Of a DNA stretch of 58,672 bases, positions 7,896 to 16,940 are shown piece after piece. Numbering within the stretch: position 1 is the stretch's first letter; the number at the start of each line of letters is the position of its first letter. The stretch is from DAOPZC01 sp035353175 (GTDB taxonomy: Bacteria; Verrucomicrobiota; Kiritimatiellia; RFP12; UBA1067): positions 1-58,672 of the forward strand of contig DAOPZC010000025.1 in NCBI GenBank assembly GCA_035353175.1, in the 5' to 3' direction. A model generated the notes under the pieces. The model was not told the DNA's origin and did not search any database. It saw only the letters and a program-made list of their open reading frames with translations. A program made the position numbers and the translations under genes.

Positions 7896-9443
7896 ATGAA
7901 ACCCTCGTTCATAAAATGTTTTCGCACGCTGCTGATTATGCTGGCCGTATTGGCCGGCACGGCGGGTGTAGGCTGCTTTTGCCTGCTGCGGATGCACGAT
8001 CCGTTTCCTGTCTTGCCGGGGCACGCGGAGGGAGGGGAAGACATTGCCAACTGGTGGGAGTCTCCGTCGCCGTTAACGGAATCCGAGACCGCCGCGCAAC
8101 AATGGCTGGCGGATATCACTTTCCGCCTCGCTCAAGCCGATGAGGGTGCGGTGTGGAATGTCGGCGGCAGCCAGCACGGGGTGTTCGCCATACGTTATCA
8201 GGTCGCCTTCGCCTGTTATGCCGCGAGCGCGCTGGGCATGCGCACACCGGCTTACATCGGATTGACACAGTCAATCCTGACGAACGGCGTTGCACGGTTG
8301 GCGGATAAACGGGCGTGGGAATATATTCAGACGTACTGGAGCCGGGAACCTCTGTTTCCTGATCCTTGCGCCAAGGGAAATGTGATGTATTCCGGCCACC
8401 TGATGCAAGTCATGGCCTTGGCTGAAGCTCTTTCGGGGGATCCGACGTACAACCGAGATGGCGTGGACCTCGAATGGGACCGGCATCACCGCGTCCGATA
8501 CACCACACGTTTGCTGGCGGAAACGATAGCCGGTCAGATTCGGGCCGGAGAGGGGGGCGTGACGTGTGAACCGGGCTTAGTTTTTTTTGCCTGTAACAAT
8601 CACCCGCACATCGCTTTCAGGTTGCTGGAGGGAATGGGGTATGGCGATTGGCGCGGCGACAGCGCGAAATGGGAAGCGTGGTCTTTGGGGCGCTTCAGAG
8701 CCACGGCCGGCGGTGGAGCCTTCAGGATTCTGCACCATGAGAAATCCGGGTTGGCGTTTCCTCGGGGGCAGGCCGGTTTTGACGGCTGGTCGCTTCTCTG
8801 GTATGCGCCGTGGGCTTCCCGCGTCGAGAACGTGCCGGTGCTGTGGTCGTTGGCCAGAGCGCGCATCGCCTGGAGCGACTATGGCGACGACCCGAAAGAT
8901 TATCCCGTCGACCTGATCGGGGGTAGCTGCTGCAATCCCCTGCAGGTGCCTTCTGCCGCAAACGCGAGTTTTCTCGCGGCGGCGTCAAGGGCCTGCGGCG
9001 ACACCGTCACGGCCGAGCGATTGGAAAGATGGCTGGACCGTCACTTCAGGCGGCAGGAGAAGGGACGGTTCTGGCTCAACACGCACCGGGAGTGGCGAAC
9101 CGGGGTGACCGCCAACCGGATCATTGCGCTGGCTCTTGCAAACGGTTCGGACCTGCGCGCCTTGGTGCGGCACCCTTTGCCCCGCGATTATTTCAAGGGG
9201 GTTCTGCTCGCAGCTGTCGAACCATCGGACACGCCGGTCTTTCAAGCATACCGCGATGCTCAAGGCGGCTTGGTGATTGAACTCGACGGGGACGGGCGAA
9301 CCGTGACGTTGCGGTTCAAGAATGCCGCGGGGAAAATGGCGGTTGAACTGCCGGATTCGGTTGCCGCAGAATGGGAAGAGAATAACGACGCGCTTAAGCT
9401 GGCGCCGTGTCACCGGCTAACCGTTAGAATTTCTCAGAAATAG
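7896..9443 (+). CDS. Linalool dehydratase/isomerase (LinD) family protein, membrane-anchored
   Basis: Protein of 515 residues with an N-terminal hydrophobic segment (residues ~10-32), so either exported or anchored facing the periplasm. The rest fits the alpha/alpha-barrel LinD family. Residues 161-169 (GNVMYSGHL) match the LinD NIMYKGHL motif with its active-site His. TCEP at 223-226 and CNNH at 233-236 match the two active-site cysteines of Castellaniella LinD, with the same nine-residue spacing (Cys224, Cys233). The region around Tyr101 (IRYQVAFACYAA) aligns with the LinD tyrosine segment. Thus the known catalytic set appears retained. LinD itself interconverts myrcene, linalool and geraniol in a monoterpene pathway; no terpene genes are seen here, so the substrate is open. 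The ATG at 7896 has GGACGGAG upstream. Alignment was made from memory. Confidence 0.72.
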   Translation: MKPSFIKCFRTLLIMLAVLAGTAGVGCFCLLRMHDPFPVLPGHAEGGEDIANWWESPSPLTESETAAQQWLADITFRLAQADEGAVWNVGGSQHGVFAIRYQVAFACYAASALGMRTPAYIGLTQSILTNGVARLADKRAWEYIQTYWSREPLFPDPCAKGNVMYSGHLMQVMALAEALSGDPTYNRDGVDLEWDRHHRVRYTTRLLAETIAGQIRAGEGGVTCEPGLVFFACNNHPHIAFRLLEGMGYGDWRGDSAKWEAWSLGRFRATAGGGAFRILHHEKSGLAFPRGQAGFDGWSLLWYAPWASRVENVPVLWSLARARIAWSDYGDDPKDYPVDLIGGSCCNPLQVPSAANASFLAAASRACGDTVTAERLERWLDRHFRRQEKGRFWLNTHREWRTGVTANRIIALALANGSDLRALVRHPLPRDYFKGVLLAAVEPSDTPVFQAYRDAQGGLVIELDGDGRTVTLRFKNAAGKMAVELPDSVAAEWEENNDALKLAPCHRLTVRISQK

Positions 9444-9451
9444 AAGCCACA

Positions 9452-9469
9452 GGGCATTGCGGCGTTTCG
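9452..9469 (+). repeat. 18-bp exact direct repeat, copy 2
   Basis: Same 18 bases as at 7293-7310, here just after the stop of the LinD-like gene. Nothing else around the two copies is alike. Confidence 0.7.
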
Positions 9470-9503
9470 CAGTGCGCCTGAACAACTCCGAGGGAAAATG
9501 ATA

Positions 9504-11885
9504 ATGAATCAGCGAATGAGCTTGAGTACGGTTCTGCTTATATGTGCGGGTTTCGTCAGCGCATCAGAATTCTATGTCGCGCCGAACGGCGACGACAGCC
9601 GCACAGGGGCCAAGGATCAGCCACTGGCGACGCTGGCCGGGGCGAGAGACCTGGCACGGCGGACGGGGGCGGGGCCGCATCGGATCGTGCTGTTGTCCGG
9701 GGACTATTTTTTGGACAAGCCGTTTGAACTGACGGCCAAGGACAACGGGCTGACGATTGAGGCGGCCGCTACGAACCGCGTGACCCTATACGGCGGGAAG
9801 CCGATTGGGGAATGGCGGCGCGATGGCGAGAAGTTCTGGTGTGCGGACCTTCCCGGCGTCAAAGAGGGCCAGTGGGATTTTCGCGCGCTGGTCGTGAACG
9901 GCCGTATGCCGGAACGTGCGCGCCTGCCCGAGAGCGGCACCTTCACGCACAAGAGCGTCTTCGACGTCAAATGGCTCTCCTCGGTCGGCGGCGGCTGGGA
10001 ACGCCAGCCGACCCGTGAAGAGCTGTCCACGCTGTGTTACGACGCCAAAGACCTTCCGTCTTCACTGGAGGTCCGCAATGCCGAGGTGCGCGTCTACCAC
10101 ATGTGGGACGAATCGCTCGTGGGCGTGGTCAGCAATGACTCGGCCCGACAGATCCTGGCGTTCTCCACCCCCGCGAAATCGCCCGCCGGTTCTTTCGGCG
10201 TGAAGAAATACGTGGTTTTCAACACGCGCGAAGGCATGACGATGCCCGGCCAGTGGTACCTCGATCGGGCGGCAGGACGGGTGGTCTATTGGCCGCTGCC
10301 TGGAGAAGACATGCGCAAGGCGAAGGTCGTCGTGCCGGTGCTGGAGCGCGTTGTCCGTATCTTGGGAAGTGAGAAGGCCCCGGCGGAGAAGATCACGCTG
10401 CGCGGCTTCTCGGTGCAGGCCACAACGACGCCGCTCAAGCCCGCAGGTTTCGGAGCCGGTGCATATGACGGCGCCGTCAACGCCGCGCATATGCGGCAAT
10501 GCGTGTTTGAGAATCTGGAAATCTGCAACGCGGGCGGTCAAGGCGTCCTGTTGTCGAACCTGTCGGAGTGCCGCATCGAAGGCTGCCACATTCACCACAC
10601 CGGCGCCTGCGGCGTTCGGGTCGGCGGCCGGGACAGCCTGATCGCGCGCAACCACATTCACCACGTGGGCGTCTATCACCCCAGCGCGGTCGCGTTGCAA
10701 GTGCATCACACGCTGACGGAGGCCGATCAAACAGGCTTTCATATTTATCGCAACGAGATCCACGACGCGCCGTACAGCGGCATCATCGGAGGCGGGGGCG
10801 GGCACCTCATTGAAGAAAATCTCATCAGCCGGGTGATGCGCGAGCTGCAGGATGGCGGCGCGATCTACGGCGGCATGAAGAAGTGCGTGCTGCGCGGCAA
10901 TGTGGTGCGAGACGTCGTGAAGATGGGCGAGGGTTACGGCGTCTCGTCCTACTATCTCGACGAGGGTGCCGCAGACTGCGTCGTGGAACGCAATGTGTCG
11001 GTCGGCGTAGAGCGTCCGACGCACAATCACATCGCGTGCGATCTGGTCATCCGCGACAATGTGTTCATTGCGGAAACCAACATGACGTTATCGTTTGCGC
11101 GCTCGCGCCGCTGCGTCTTCACGGGCAACACACTTTTCGCTCCCGGCACGGTTACGGTTTCGCCGCCAAATGCTATTACCCTGTGGACCAACAACCTCGT
11201 GATCCGGAACGGCGTCGGCAAAGGAGGCGCGCCGCAGGCTTTTTCAATCGGCGCTGCAATGCCGTCGTCGTCGGCGCCCGGGCGCCGCACCTATGCCGTG
11301 AGCGTCGTGCGCGTGCCCCAGCCTCCGGTATTGGACGGCGAGATCGGCACGGATGAATGGCCCGGCTCGCTTCAGGGCATCGACCGCGAGCCGTCGCGGT
11401 GGAGCGCGGGCGGCGCGCCCGCCTTTGCCGAGTTCGCCTATGACGACCAGCACCTGTACATCGCCGTGAATGTCGTGCTCTTCGATATCGGTAAATTGTC
11501 CAAAGGAGGGGAGTGGGGTCAGGACGACGGCGCGGAGATCTGCATCGCGGGCGACAAGGGAACTTTCGTGGTGCGCGGTTTTGCGGGCGGTGCGCTCGCG
11601 AGCGTTGCGGATGCGGGCGTTTCGTCTGAAGCCGCCGCGAGCATCGGCCGATCCGTTCGCTATGCGGCCAAGCCCTATGGAAAGACAAAGGGCGACTGGA
11701 AAAGCGGCTGGCGTGGCGAGTGGGCGATCCCGTTCGCGGCGCTGGGGCTCGCGCCGGAGCCCGGCAAAAAAATCGCGTTCAATCTCGGCCTCTACCGTGC
11801 GGAAGACAACGTGTGGCGCTGCCTTGAAGGCACGAAGGCCGAGAACTGGCGTCTGAACGAGGCGGTTCAGCTTCAGTTCAAATGA
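9504..11885 (+). CDS. Secreted right-handed parallel beta-helix protein with C-terminal CBM9-like domain
   Basis: Exported protein of 793 residues. After the signal peptide (cleavage near VSASEFYVAP) it opens with the FYVAPNGDDSRTGAKDQPLAT motif typical of secreted beta-helix proteins. A parallel beta-helix with rungs such as CVFENLEICNAGGQGV, CRIEGCHIHHTGACGV and HLIEENLISRV spans about residues 260-560. Residues ~605-793 form a CBM9/DOMON-like domain (PPVLDGEIGTDEWPGS...AEFAYDDQHLYIAVNV...WAIPFAALGL), which usually binds carbohydrate. The fold suggests a pectate-lyase-like or other polysaccharide-active enzyme, but no specific catalytic set can be assigned. Of the ATGs at 9498 and 9504, the second is better spaced from AGGG. 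Confidence 0.8.
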   Translation: MNQRMSLSTVLLICAGFVSASEFYVAPNGDDSRTGAKDQPLATLAGARDLARRTGAGPHRIVLLSGDYFLDKPFELTAKDNGLTIEAAATNRVTLYGGKPIGEWRRDGEKFWCADLPGVKEGQWDFRALVVNGRMPERARLPESGTFTHKSVFDVKWLSSVGGGWERQPTREELSTLCYDAKDLPSSLEVRNAEVRVYHMWDESLVGVVSNDSARQILAFSTPAKSPAGSFGVKKYVVFNTREGMTMPGQWYLDRAAGRVVYWPLPGEDMRKAKVVVPVLERVVRILGSEKAPAEKITLRGFSVQATTTPLKPAGFGAGAYDGAVNAAHMRQCVFENLEICNAGGQGVLLSNLSECRIEGCHIHHTGACGVRVGGRDSLIARNHIHHVGVYHPSAVALQVHHTLTEADQTGFHIYRNEIHDAPYSGIIGGGGGHLIEENLISRVMRELQDGGAIYGGMKKCVLRGNVVRDVVKMGEGYGVSSYYLDEGAADCVVERNVSVGVERPTHNHIACDLVIRDNVFIAETNMTLSFARSRRCVFTGNTLFAPGTVTVSPPNAITLWTNNLVIRNGVGKGGAPQAFSIGAAMPSSSAPGRRTYAVSVVRVPQPPVLDGEIGTDEWPGSLQGIDREPSRWSAGGAPAFAEFAYDDQHLYIAVNVVLFDIGKLSKGGEWGQDDGAEICIAGDKGTFVVRGFAGGALASVADAGVSSEAAASIGRSVRYAAKPYGKTKGDWKSGWRGEWAIPFAALGLAPEPGKKIAFNLGLYRAEDNVWRCLEGTKAENWRLNEAVQLQFK

Positions 11886-12029
11886 GCGGAAAGAGGCGTT
11901 TGGGTCGGATTGAGAGACTAATACGGGCGCGGCATGATGGCAAAAATGAAAACAAACTGCGCACCATCTCGCCTGGCGCACCGGACCCCACACCCCGTTC
12001 GGTTTTGAGATCGGCGAGTGATGGCACGG

Positions 12030-12785
12030 TCAGCGCAGGAGTTTCATCAGTTGGCGCACCCTGGCCGGATCATCTTTGGTGCCCGAAGCGTAGAAGACGA
12101 TGCGTGTGTGTGGGGTCGGTTCCGTTGAGAGGTAAGGGCGGACGGTTCTGACGAGGTGTTTGACGGTGCCTTCGTTTCCGTCGACCAACCTGATTTTGTT
12201 CCCTACCAGTGCTTGGAGCACGTTGCGGTAGAAAATGAAATGGGTACAGCCCAGAACGATGGTTTCATAGTGTTCCCACTGGATGTTACCCAGTTTCTCT
12301 TGCAGGTATTGCCGCACCAGGGGCGTGTCGAACTCGAAATTCTCGGCGAAGGAGACCAGCCCGTCCAGTTCCCGGCGCTCGACTTTATGATCCTTATCCA
12401 AATTCGCGATCAGCGTTTCCAGCTTGCTCTCTTTCAAGGTCAGAGACGTCGCGAAAACCAAAATCTTTCTTCCGGTGTTGTTGACGATCGCCGGCTTGAT
12501 CGCGGGTTCCATGCCGATGATGGGGAAGCTGAAACGCTTGCGAAGGTCGCTGACGGCGACCGAGGTCGCCGTATTGCAAGCGATAACCAGAGCCTGGATG
12601 TTCTGCTTGGCCAGAAACTCTGCTGCGGCAAAAATGTATGACCTGACCTCGTCCTTGGGCTTCACGCCGTAGGGGACGTTGAGGGTGTCTGCATAGTACA
12701 GGTACTCTTCATTCGGCATGGTGGTGACGGCTTTCTTCAAGACGGTGAGACCGCCGATGCCTGAATCAAAAAAAGCGATTCGCAC
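12030..12785 (-). CDS. murI: Glutamate racemase
   Basis: Cytosolic cofactor-independent racemase that makes D-glutamate for peptidoglycan. The 251 residues are close to the usual length. Both catalytic cysteines are visible: Cys70 in ACNTAT and Cys180 in GCTHF. The family N-terminus FFDSGIGGLTVL (Asp7, Ser8) and the substrate loop YADTLNVPYG are also present. Translation starts at GTG 12785 with AAAGGA eight bases upstream, and a promoter lies at 12817-12845. It diverges from the prenyltransferase gene. Its 3' end faces the beta-helix gene across a 144-bp gap with no clear feature. Confidence 0.96.
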   Translation of the reverse strand: MRIAFFDSGIGGLTVLKKAVTTMPNEEYLYYADTLNVPYGVKPKDEVRSYIFAAAEFLAKQNIQALVIACNTATSVAVSDLRKRFSFPIIGMEPAIKPAIVNNTGRKILVFATSLTLKESKLETLIANLDKDHKVERRELDGLVSFAENFEFDTPLVRQYLQEKLGNIQWEHYETIVLGCTHFIFYRNVLQALVGNKIRLVDGNEGTVKHLVRTVRPYLSTEPTPHTRIVFYASGTKDDPARVRQLMKLLR

Positions 12786-12816
12786 GGAGCTGTTCCTTTA
12801 TTCTTGGATGGTGGTG

Positions 12817-12845
12817 AGTTTACTCCGAGGCGGTGCCTGCGTCAA
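12817..12845 (-). promoter_or_regulatory. Predicted murI promoter
   Basis: Minus strand: TTGACG, 17-bp spacer, TAAACT. Transcription would start near 12810, giving about 25 bases of leader with the AAAGGA ribosome-binding site. Confidence 0.6.
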
Positions 12846-12885
12846 ACGCGGCATGCGCGCCGTTCCCGCGTGCGCGACTTCCTGC

Positions 12886-12914
12886 TTGCCGCACGGCGCT
12901 GGCGCGGCTATTGT
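12886..12914 (+). promoter_or_regulatory. Predicted promoter of the UbiA-like gene
   Basis: TTGCCG (12886-12891), 17-bp spacer, TATTGT (12909-12914). The start codon follows twelve bases later, so the leader would be only about six bases and carries no Shine-Dalgarno sequence. Confidence 0.5.
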
Positions 12915-12926
12915 AACGTGCCATCT

Positions 12927-13862
12927 ATGGAAAACTTCCGAACGCTGATGCCTTGGTTCCGCTTGGTGCGTTTGCCAAACCTCTTAACGGCTCCCGGCGA
13001 TCCTGTGGCGGGGTACTTGTTGGCCGCTGCCGCAGCCTCGGCGTTGCATCCCAAACCGGCTCTGCTTTTTGCGGCGGCGGGCGCATCCCTCTGCCTGTAC
13101 ATTTTTGGCGTGATCTTCAACGACCTGGTCGACATCGAGACCGACCGGTGCGAACGGCCGGACCGGCCGCTGCCGGCGGGCGAGATCACGGTGCCGCAGG
13201 CGCGCATGGCTGCGATCGCCATGGCGCTTTCGGGGCTTAATCTCGCCTTGTCGGCGGGGAGGACGTCGCTCAATGTTGCGGCCGCGCTGGCCGGGCTGAT
13301 CGTGTTCTACAACGCGTTCCTCAAACGTGTCCCTGTGGCCGGCGTCGTCGCCATGGGGCTGTGCCGCGGACTGAGTCTGCTGTTCGGTGCGACGGCGGCG
13401 TGTCCCGATGTTCTCCAGAATTTCGGGATGCCGGTTGCGCCTGTGTGGATCGCGGCTCTGGGGCTCACCTTGTATGTGGCCTGTTTTTCCGCCGTCGCCA
13501 AACGCGAGATGGACGAGCAGAAGCCTGAGGGTGTGACGCGCTGGCTGCCGTTTGTGGCGCTGATGGGGAGTCTGCCGGCACTGTTGGTGGCGCTCACCCT
13601 GCTGAAACGCCTCGACGCACTGATGCCGACGGTCTTTGTATTCCTGATGCTGATGACGCTGATGCGGGCGTGGCTGCTCGGCGGCTTGATGTACCGGTTG
13701 CAACCGGTGCCCGCCACGGTCGGAGGGCATATCCGCAACTTGCTGATGGTGCAGGCGTGCCTGTGTGCCGCGGCGGGAATGCAGGGGCTTCTGCCCGCGT
13801 TGCTTTTCGTGTTGCTCTCTTTTGTCTTTCCCCGGTTGACGACGCGTTTCTACAGCAGTTGA
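12927..13862 (+). CDS. UbiA-family prenyltransferase (EboC-like)
   Basis: Integral membrane prenyltransferase of 311 residues with about eight or nine hydrophobic helices. The first Asp-rich motif, NDLVDIETDRCERPDRPLPAG (about residues 65-85), is the magnesium/diphosphate-binding site of the UbiA superfamily. The ERPxRPLPxG extension resembles EboC of eustigmatophyte and bacterial ebo clusters. The second motif is weaker (AVAKREMDEQ). Family members attach polyprenyl chains to aromatic or sugar-like acceptors; the acceptor here is unknown, and no other ebo genes are adjacent. The ATG at 12927 is chosen because the protein then begins with the family's short amphipathic leader (WFRLVRLPNLLTA); longer frames add a basic non-membrane extension and overlap the promoter. 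Confidence 0.8.
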   Translation: MENFRTLMPWFRLVRLPNLLTAPGDPVAGYLLAAAAASALHPKPALLFAAAGASLCLYIFGVIFNDLVDIETDRCERPDRPLPAGEITVPQARMAAIAMALSGLNLALSAGRTSLNVAAALAGLIVFYNAFLKRVPVAGVVAMGLCRGLSLLFGATAACPDVLQNFGMPVAPVWIAALGLTLYVACFSAVAKREMDEQKPEGVTRWLPFVALMGSLPALLVALTLLKRLDALMPTVFVFLMLMTLMRAWLLGGLMYRLQPVPATVGGHIRNLLMVQACLCAAAGMQGLLPALLFVLLSFVFPRLTTRFYSS

Positions 13863-13882
13863 AGGTTGCCATTGTCGGGTTT

Positions 13883-13904
13883 TGAAGGGCCTTCATTTTT
13901 TTTT
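13883..13904 (+). terminator. Short hairpin with long T-run after the prenyltransferase gene
   Basis: TGAAG, a 3-nt GGC loop and CTTCA, followed by nine T residues. The stem is short, but the T-tract and the position 20 bases after a stop codon make a rho-independent terminator plausible. Confidence 0.45.
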
Positions 13905-13915
13905 GAAGGTCGTGG

Positions 13916-13944
13916 TTGACATTGAGGCGGCGGGATGGTTAAAT
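13916..13944 (+). promoter_or_regulatory. Predicted tRNA-Ala promoter
   Basis: Perfect -35 TTGACA (13916-13921), 17-bp spacer and -10 TTAAAT (13939-13944). Transcription would start near 13951, about 24 bases before the mature tRNA. Confidence 0.75.
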
Positions 13945-13974
13945 ACCCGCGTTTTTCGCCTGACAAAGGCCAGT

Positions 13975-14050
<76 letters not shown>

Positions 14051-14068
14051 CTCAAAACAAGCAATAAG

Positions 14069-14105
14069 CCGCGGATTCACAACGAATTCCGCGGTTTTTG
14101 TTTTT
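14069..14105 (+). terminator. Rho-independent terminator of the tRNA-Ala gene
   Basis: CCGCGGA-TTC pairs with GAATTCCGCGG (one bulged base, loop ACAAC), followed by TTTTTGTTTTT. Strong GC stem and T-tract. Confidence 0.85.
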
Positions 14106-14131
14106 CGGCCGAGATCGGATCGTGTAAATCT

Positions 14132-14160
14132 TTGTCATTTGCACTGTGATCTGCTTTAAT
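14132..14160 (+). promoter_or_regulatory. Predicted valS promoter
   Basis: TTGTCA (14132-14137), 17-bp spacer, TTTAAT (14155-14160). Leader of about 42 bases before the ATG at 14209; I see no T-box in it. Confidence 0.55.
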
Positions 14161-14208
14161 ACATGTTCTTTTTTCAGCAACCCGTAACCAGAAACGTGTG
14201 ATTCGATC

Positions 14209-16890
14209 ATGGAAAAGCATTACGATCCAAAAACGGTTGAAAACAAGTGGTATCAGTGGTGGGAGGAGAACGGCCATTTTCATGCCGACGCGAGTCAAGG
14301 GGGCGAATCTTACAGCGTGGTGATCCCGCCGCCGAACGTGACGGGCATCCTGCACATGGGGCATGCTCTCAATAACACGATTCAGGATGTGCTGGTCCGT
14401 TGGCGCCGTATGCAGGGGCGCAACACGGTTTGGATTCCGGGAACGGATCATGCGGGCATTGCCACGCAGAATGTGGTGGAGAAGGCGTTGCGAAAAGAGG
14501 GCCTTAGCCGCCGTGATTTGGGCCGCGAGAAGTTTTTGGAGCGCGTGTGGGAATGGCGTAAAGAGTACGGCGGCACCATTGTACAGCAGCTCCGCAAGAT
14601 CGGCGCGAGCTGCGACTGGCAGCGCGAGCGCTTCACCATGGATGCGGGCCTGAGCGAGGCCGTCTCGGAAGTCTTTTGCCGTCTCTATGACGAGGGCTTG
14701 ATTTATCGCGGCAACTACATCGTAAACTGGTGCCCCCGCTGCCATACCGCGCTGTCGGACGAGGAGAGCGAGCATCAGGACGAAAACGGCAACCTCTGGC
14801 ATATCCGCTATCCGATCCCCGGCGGCGGCGAGATCGTGGTGGCGACGACGCGCCCCGAGACGATGCTGGGCGATACGGCCGTGGCGGTCAACCCGGCGGA
14901 CGAGCGCTATCAGGCGCTGGTCGGTAAGACCGTGACCCTTCCGCTTTGCAACCGCGAGATTCCGGTGGTCGCCGACGATTATGTGGACCGCGCGTTCGGC
15001 ACGGGTGTCGTGAAGATCACCCCCGCGCACGATCCCAATGACTTCCAGGTGGCACGCCGCCACAATCTCGAGTTCATGAATGTCATGAACGGCGACGGCA
15101 CCATGAACGAGTTGGCCGGGGCCTATGCGGGCATGGACCGGTTCGCCTGCCGCAAGCAGGTGGTCGCCGATCTCGAGGCCCAGGGGTATCTCGTCAAAAT
15201 CGAGCCGCATCAGCATGCGGTGGGGCACTGCTACCGCTGCGACACCGTGGTGGAGCCGCGTCTCTCGAAGCAATGGTTCGTCCGCATGAAGCCGCTGGCT
15301 GAACCCGCCATTGAGGCCGTGCGGTCGGGCAAGATCACCTTCACGCCTCAGCGCTGGGAGAAGACCTATTTCGAGTGGATGGAGAACATCCGCGACTGGT
15401 GCATTTCGCGTCAGATCTGGTGGGGCCATCGTATTCCCGTCTATACCTGCGGCGCGTGTGACCACGAGTGGGCCGCGAAGAAAGCGCCGGAGAAATGCCC
15501 GAAGTGCGGCGCGTCCGCCTTCACGCAGGAAGAGGATGTTCTCGACACGTGGTTCTCCTCGTGGCTTTGGCCCTTCAGCACCTTCGGTTGGCCGCACGAG
15601 AGCAAGGACCTGAAATTTTACTATCCGACCAACGATCTGGCCACCGCTCCCGAGATCATCTTTTTCTGGGTGGCGCGCATGATTATGGCTGGTTGTAAGT
15701 TCATGGGCGACGTGCCGTTCCGCAACGTCTACATCCATGGCACGGTGCGCGACGACAAGGGACGCAAGATGAGCAAGAGCCTGGGTAATTCCATCAACCC
15801 GCTCGACATCATCGAACAGTACAGTGCGGATTCGTTGCGCTTCAGCCTGATGCTCATCACCTCCACCGGCATGGACGTTTACGTCAATATGGAGAAGTTC
15901 GAGATCGGGCGCAATTTTGCGACCAAGATCTGGAACGCCGCGCGCTTCATGAAGATGCACATGGAGAAGGTGCCGGATGCCGACTGGCGCGCAATGGCGG
16001 CGGGCGAGTTGACGCTCGACGCGGCGTTGTTGCGTGATGACGATCGGCATTTGCTGTCCAAGTGCGAGACGGCGATCCAGGCGGTGACGGAACATCTGGA
16101 GAAGTTCCGGCTGCAGGACGGCGCGCTGGCGATCTATGACTTCGTGTGGGGAAACTTCTGCGACTGGTATCTTGAATATGCCAAGCAGGACCTCTACGGC
16201 ACGGACGACGCGCGCCGCCGTCAAGTCTTGGCGGTGATGACCGATGTGTTCGCCAAGGCGCTCAAGATGCTGCACCCGTACATGCCGTTCCTCACGGAGG
16301 AATTGTGGCACCAGATGGGGTATGGCCTGGAAGCGGAGACCATCATGGCGGCGCCGTGGCCCAAGGCCTACACAGCCGTCCAGAACCAGGCTTGGGGCCT
16401 AAACGCCGAAGTGACCGCCTATGTGGATGCGAAGCGCGAGATGATCACTGCCGGACGCGCCCTGCGCGCCGACTACAACATTTCGCCCGCCCAGTTCGTA
16501 CACTATGTCATCCAGGCGGTGGATTGCGCGGCGGCCGCCAAATTGACGGCCGATCTTGACACGCTGAAGCAACAGCTGCGCTCCGACAATCTCGAGATTG
16601 TCGCGGGCGGCGGAGAGCGCGCCATGCCCGGGACGCTGTGTAAATTGGGAACCATCTATCTGCCGCTCGAAGGGCTGGTAGACGTGAAAGCCGAGTCCGC
16701 TCGCGTCAAGGGGGAGTTGGACAAGGCGCGTGGTTTTCTCAAGGGTGTCGAGGCGAAGCTCGGGAACGAGGGCTTTGTCGCCAAGGCACCGGCGGCCGTG
16801 ATCGAGCAACAGCGCGCCAAGCAGAAAGAGCTGACCGAGACCCTTGCGCGTTTGGAGAAACTCTACGCGAGTTTCAACGCCGCGCAATAA
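14209..16890 (+). CDS. valS: Valine--tRNA ligase
   Basis: Cytosolic class I aminoacyl-tRNA synthetase charging tRNA-Val; 893 residues, normal for the family. The HIGH box appears as GILHMGHAL (residues ~45-53) and the KMSKS box as RKMSKSLGN (~520). Between them lies the CP1 editing domain, with the family motif TTRPETMLGDTAVAV. A zinc-ribbon-like stretch with cysteine pairs CGAC and CPKC occurs near 413-435. The C-terminal ~70 residues form the alanine- and lysine-rich coiled coil that contacts the tRNA elbow. It has its own promoter and is followed by a weak terminator before tkt. Confidence 0.98.
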   Translation: MEKHYDPKTVENKWYQWWEENGHFHADASQGGESYSVVIPPPNVTGILHMGHALNNTIQDVLVRWRRMQGRNTVWIPGTDHAGIATQNVVEKALRKEGLSRRDLGREKFLERVWEWRKEYGGTIVQQLRKIGASCDWQRERFTMDAGLSEAVSEVFCRLYDEGLIYRGNYIVNWCPRCHTALSDEESEHQDENGNLWHIRYPIPGGGEIVVATTRPETMLGDTAVAVNPADERYQALVGKTVTLPLCNREIPVVADDYVDRAFGTGVVKITPAHDPNDFQVARRHNLEFMNVMNGDGTMNELAGAYAGMDRFACRKQVVADLEAQGYLVKIEPHQHAVGHCYRCDTVVEPRLSKQWFVRMKPLAEPAIEAVRSGKITFTPQRWEKTYFEWMENIRDWCISRQIWWGHRIPVYTCGACDHEWAAKKAPEKCPKCGASAFTQEEDVLDTWFSSWLWPFSTFGWPHESKDLKFYYPTNDLATAPEIIFFWVARMIMAGCKFMGDVPFRNVYIHGTVRDDKGRKMSKSLGNSINPLDIIEQYSADSLRFSLMLITSTGMDVYVNMEKFEIGRNFATKIWNAARFMKMHMEKVPDADWRAMAAGELTLDAALLRDDDRHLLSKCETAIQAVTEHLEKFRLQDGALAIYDFVWGNFCDWYLEYAKQDLYGTDDARRRQVLAVMTDVFAKALKMLHPYMPFLTEELWHQMGYGLEAETIMAAPWPKAYTAVQNQAWGLNAEVTAYVDAKREMITAGRALRADYNISPAQFVHYVIQAVDCAAAAKLTADLDTLKQQLRSDNLEIVAGGGERAMPGTLCKLGTIYLPLEGLVDVKAESARVKGELDKARGFLKGVEAKLGNEGFVAKAPAAVIEQQRAKQKELTETLARLEKLYASFNAAQ

Positions 16891-16911
16891 AGGAAGCGGG
16901 CGTCGGTAAAC

Positions 16912-16940
16912 GCGGGCCGGTTCGCAGCCCGCTTGATTTT
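16912..16940 (+). terminator. Possible valS terminator
   Basis: GCGGGC (16912-16917) and GCCCGC (16927-16932) flank a nine-base loop and are followed by TTGATTTT. The T-tract runs into the -35 element of the tkt promoter. Confidence 0.45.

Noticed and set aside
14077..16311. 744-codon minus-strand open frame opposite valS
   Set aside because: It mirrors the codon structure of valS, is rich in Arg and His, has no recognisable domain, and the plus strand is unmistakably valyl-tRNA synthetase.
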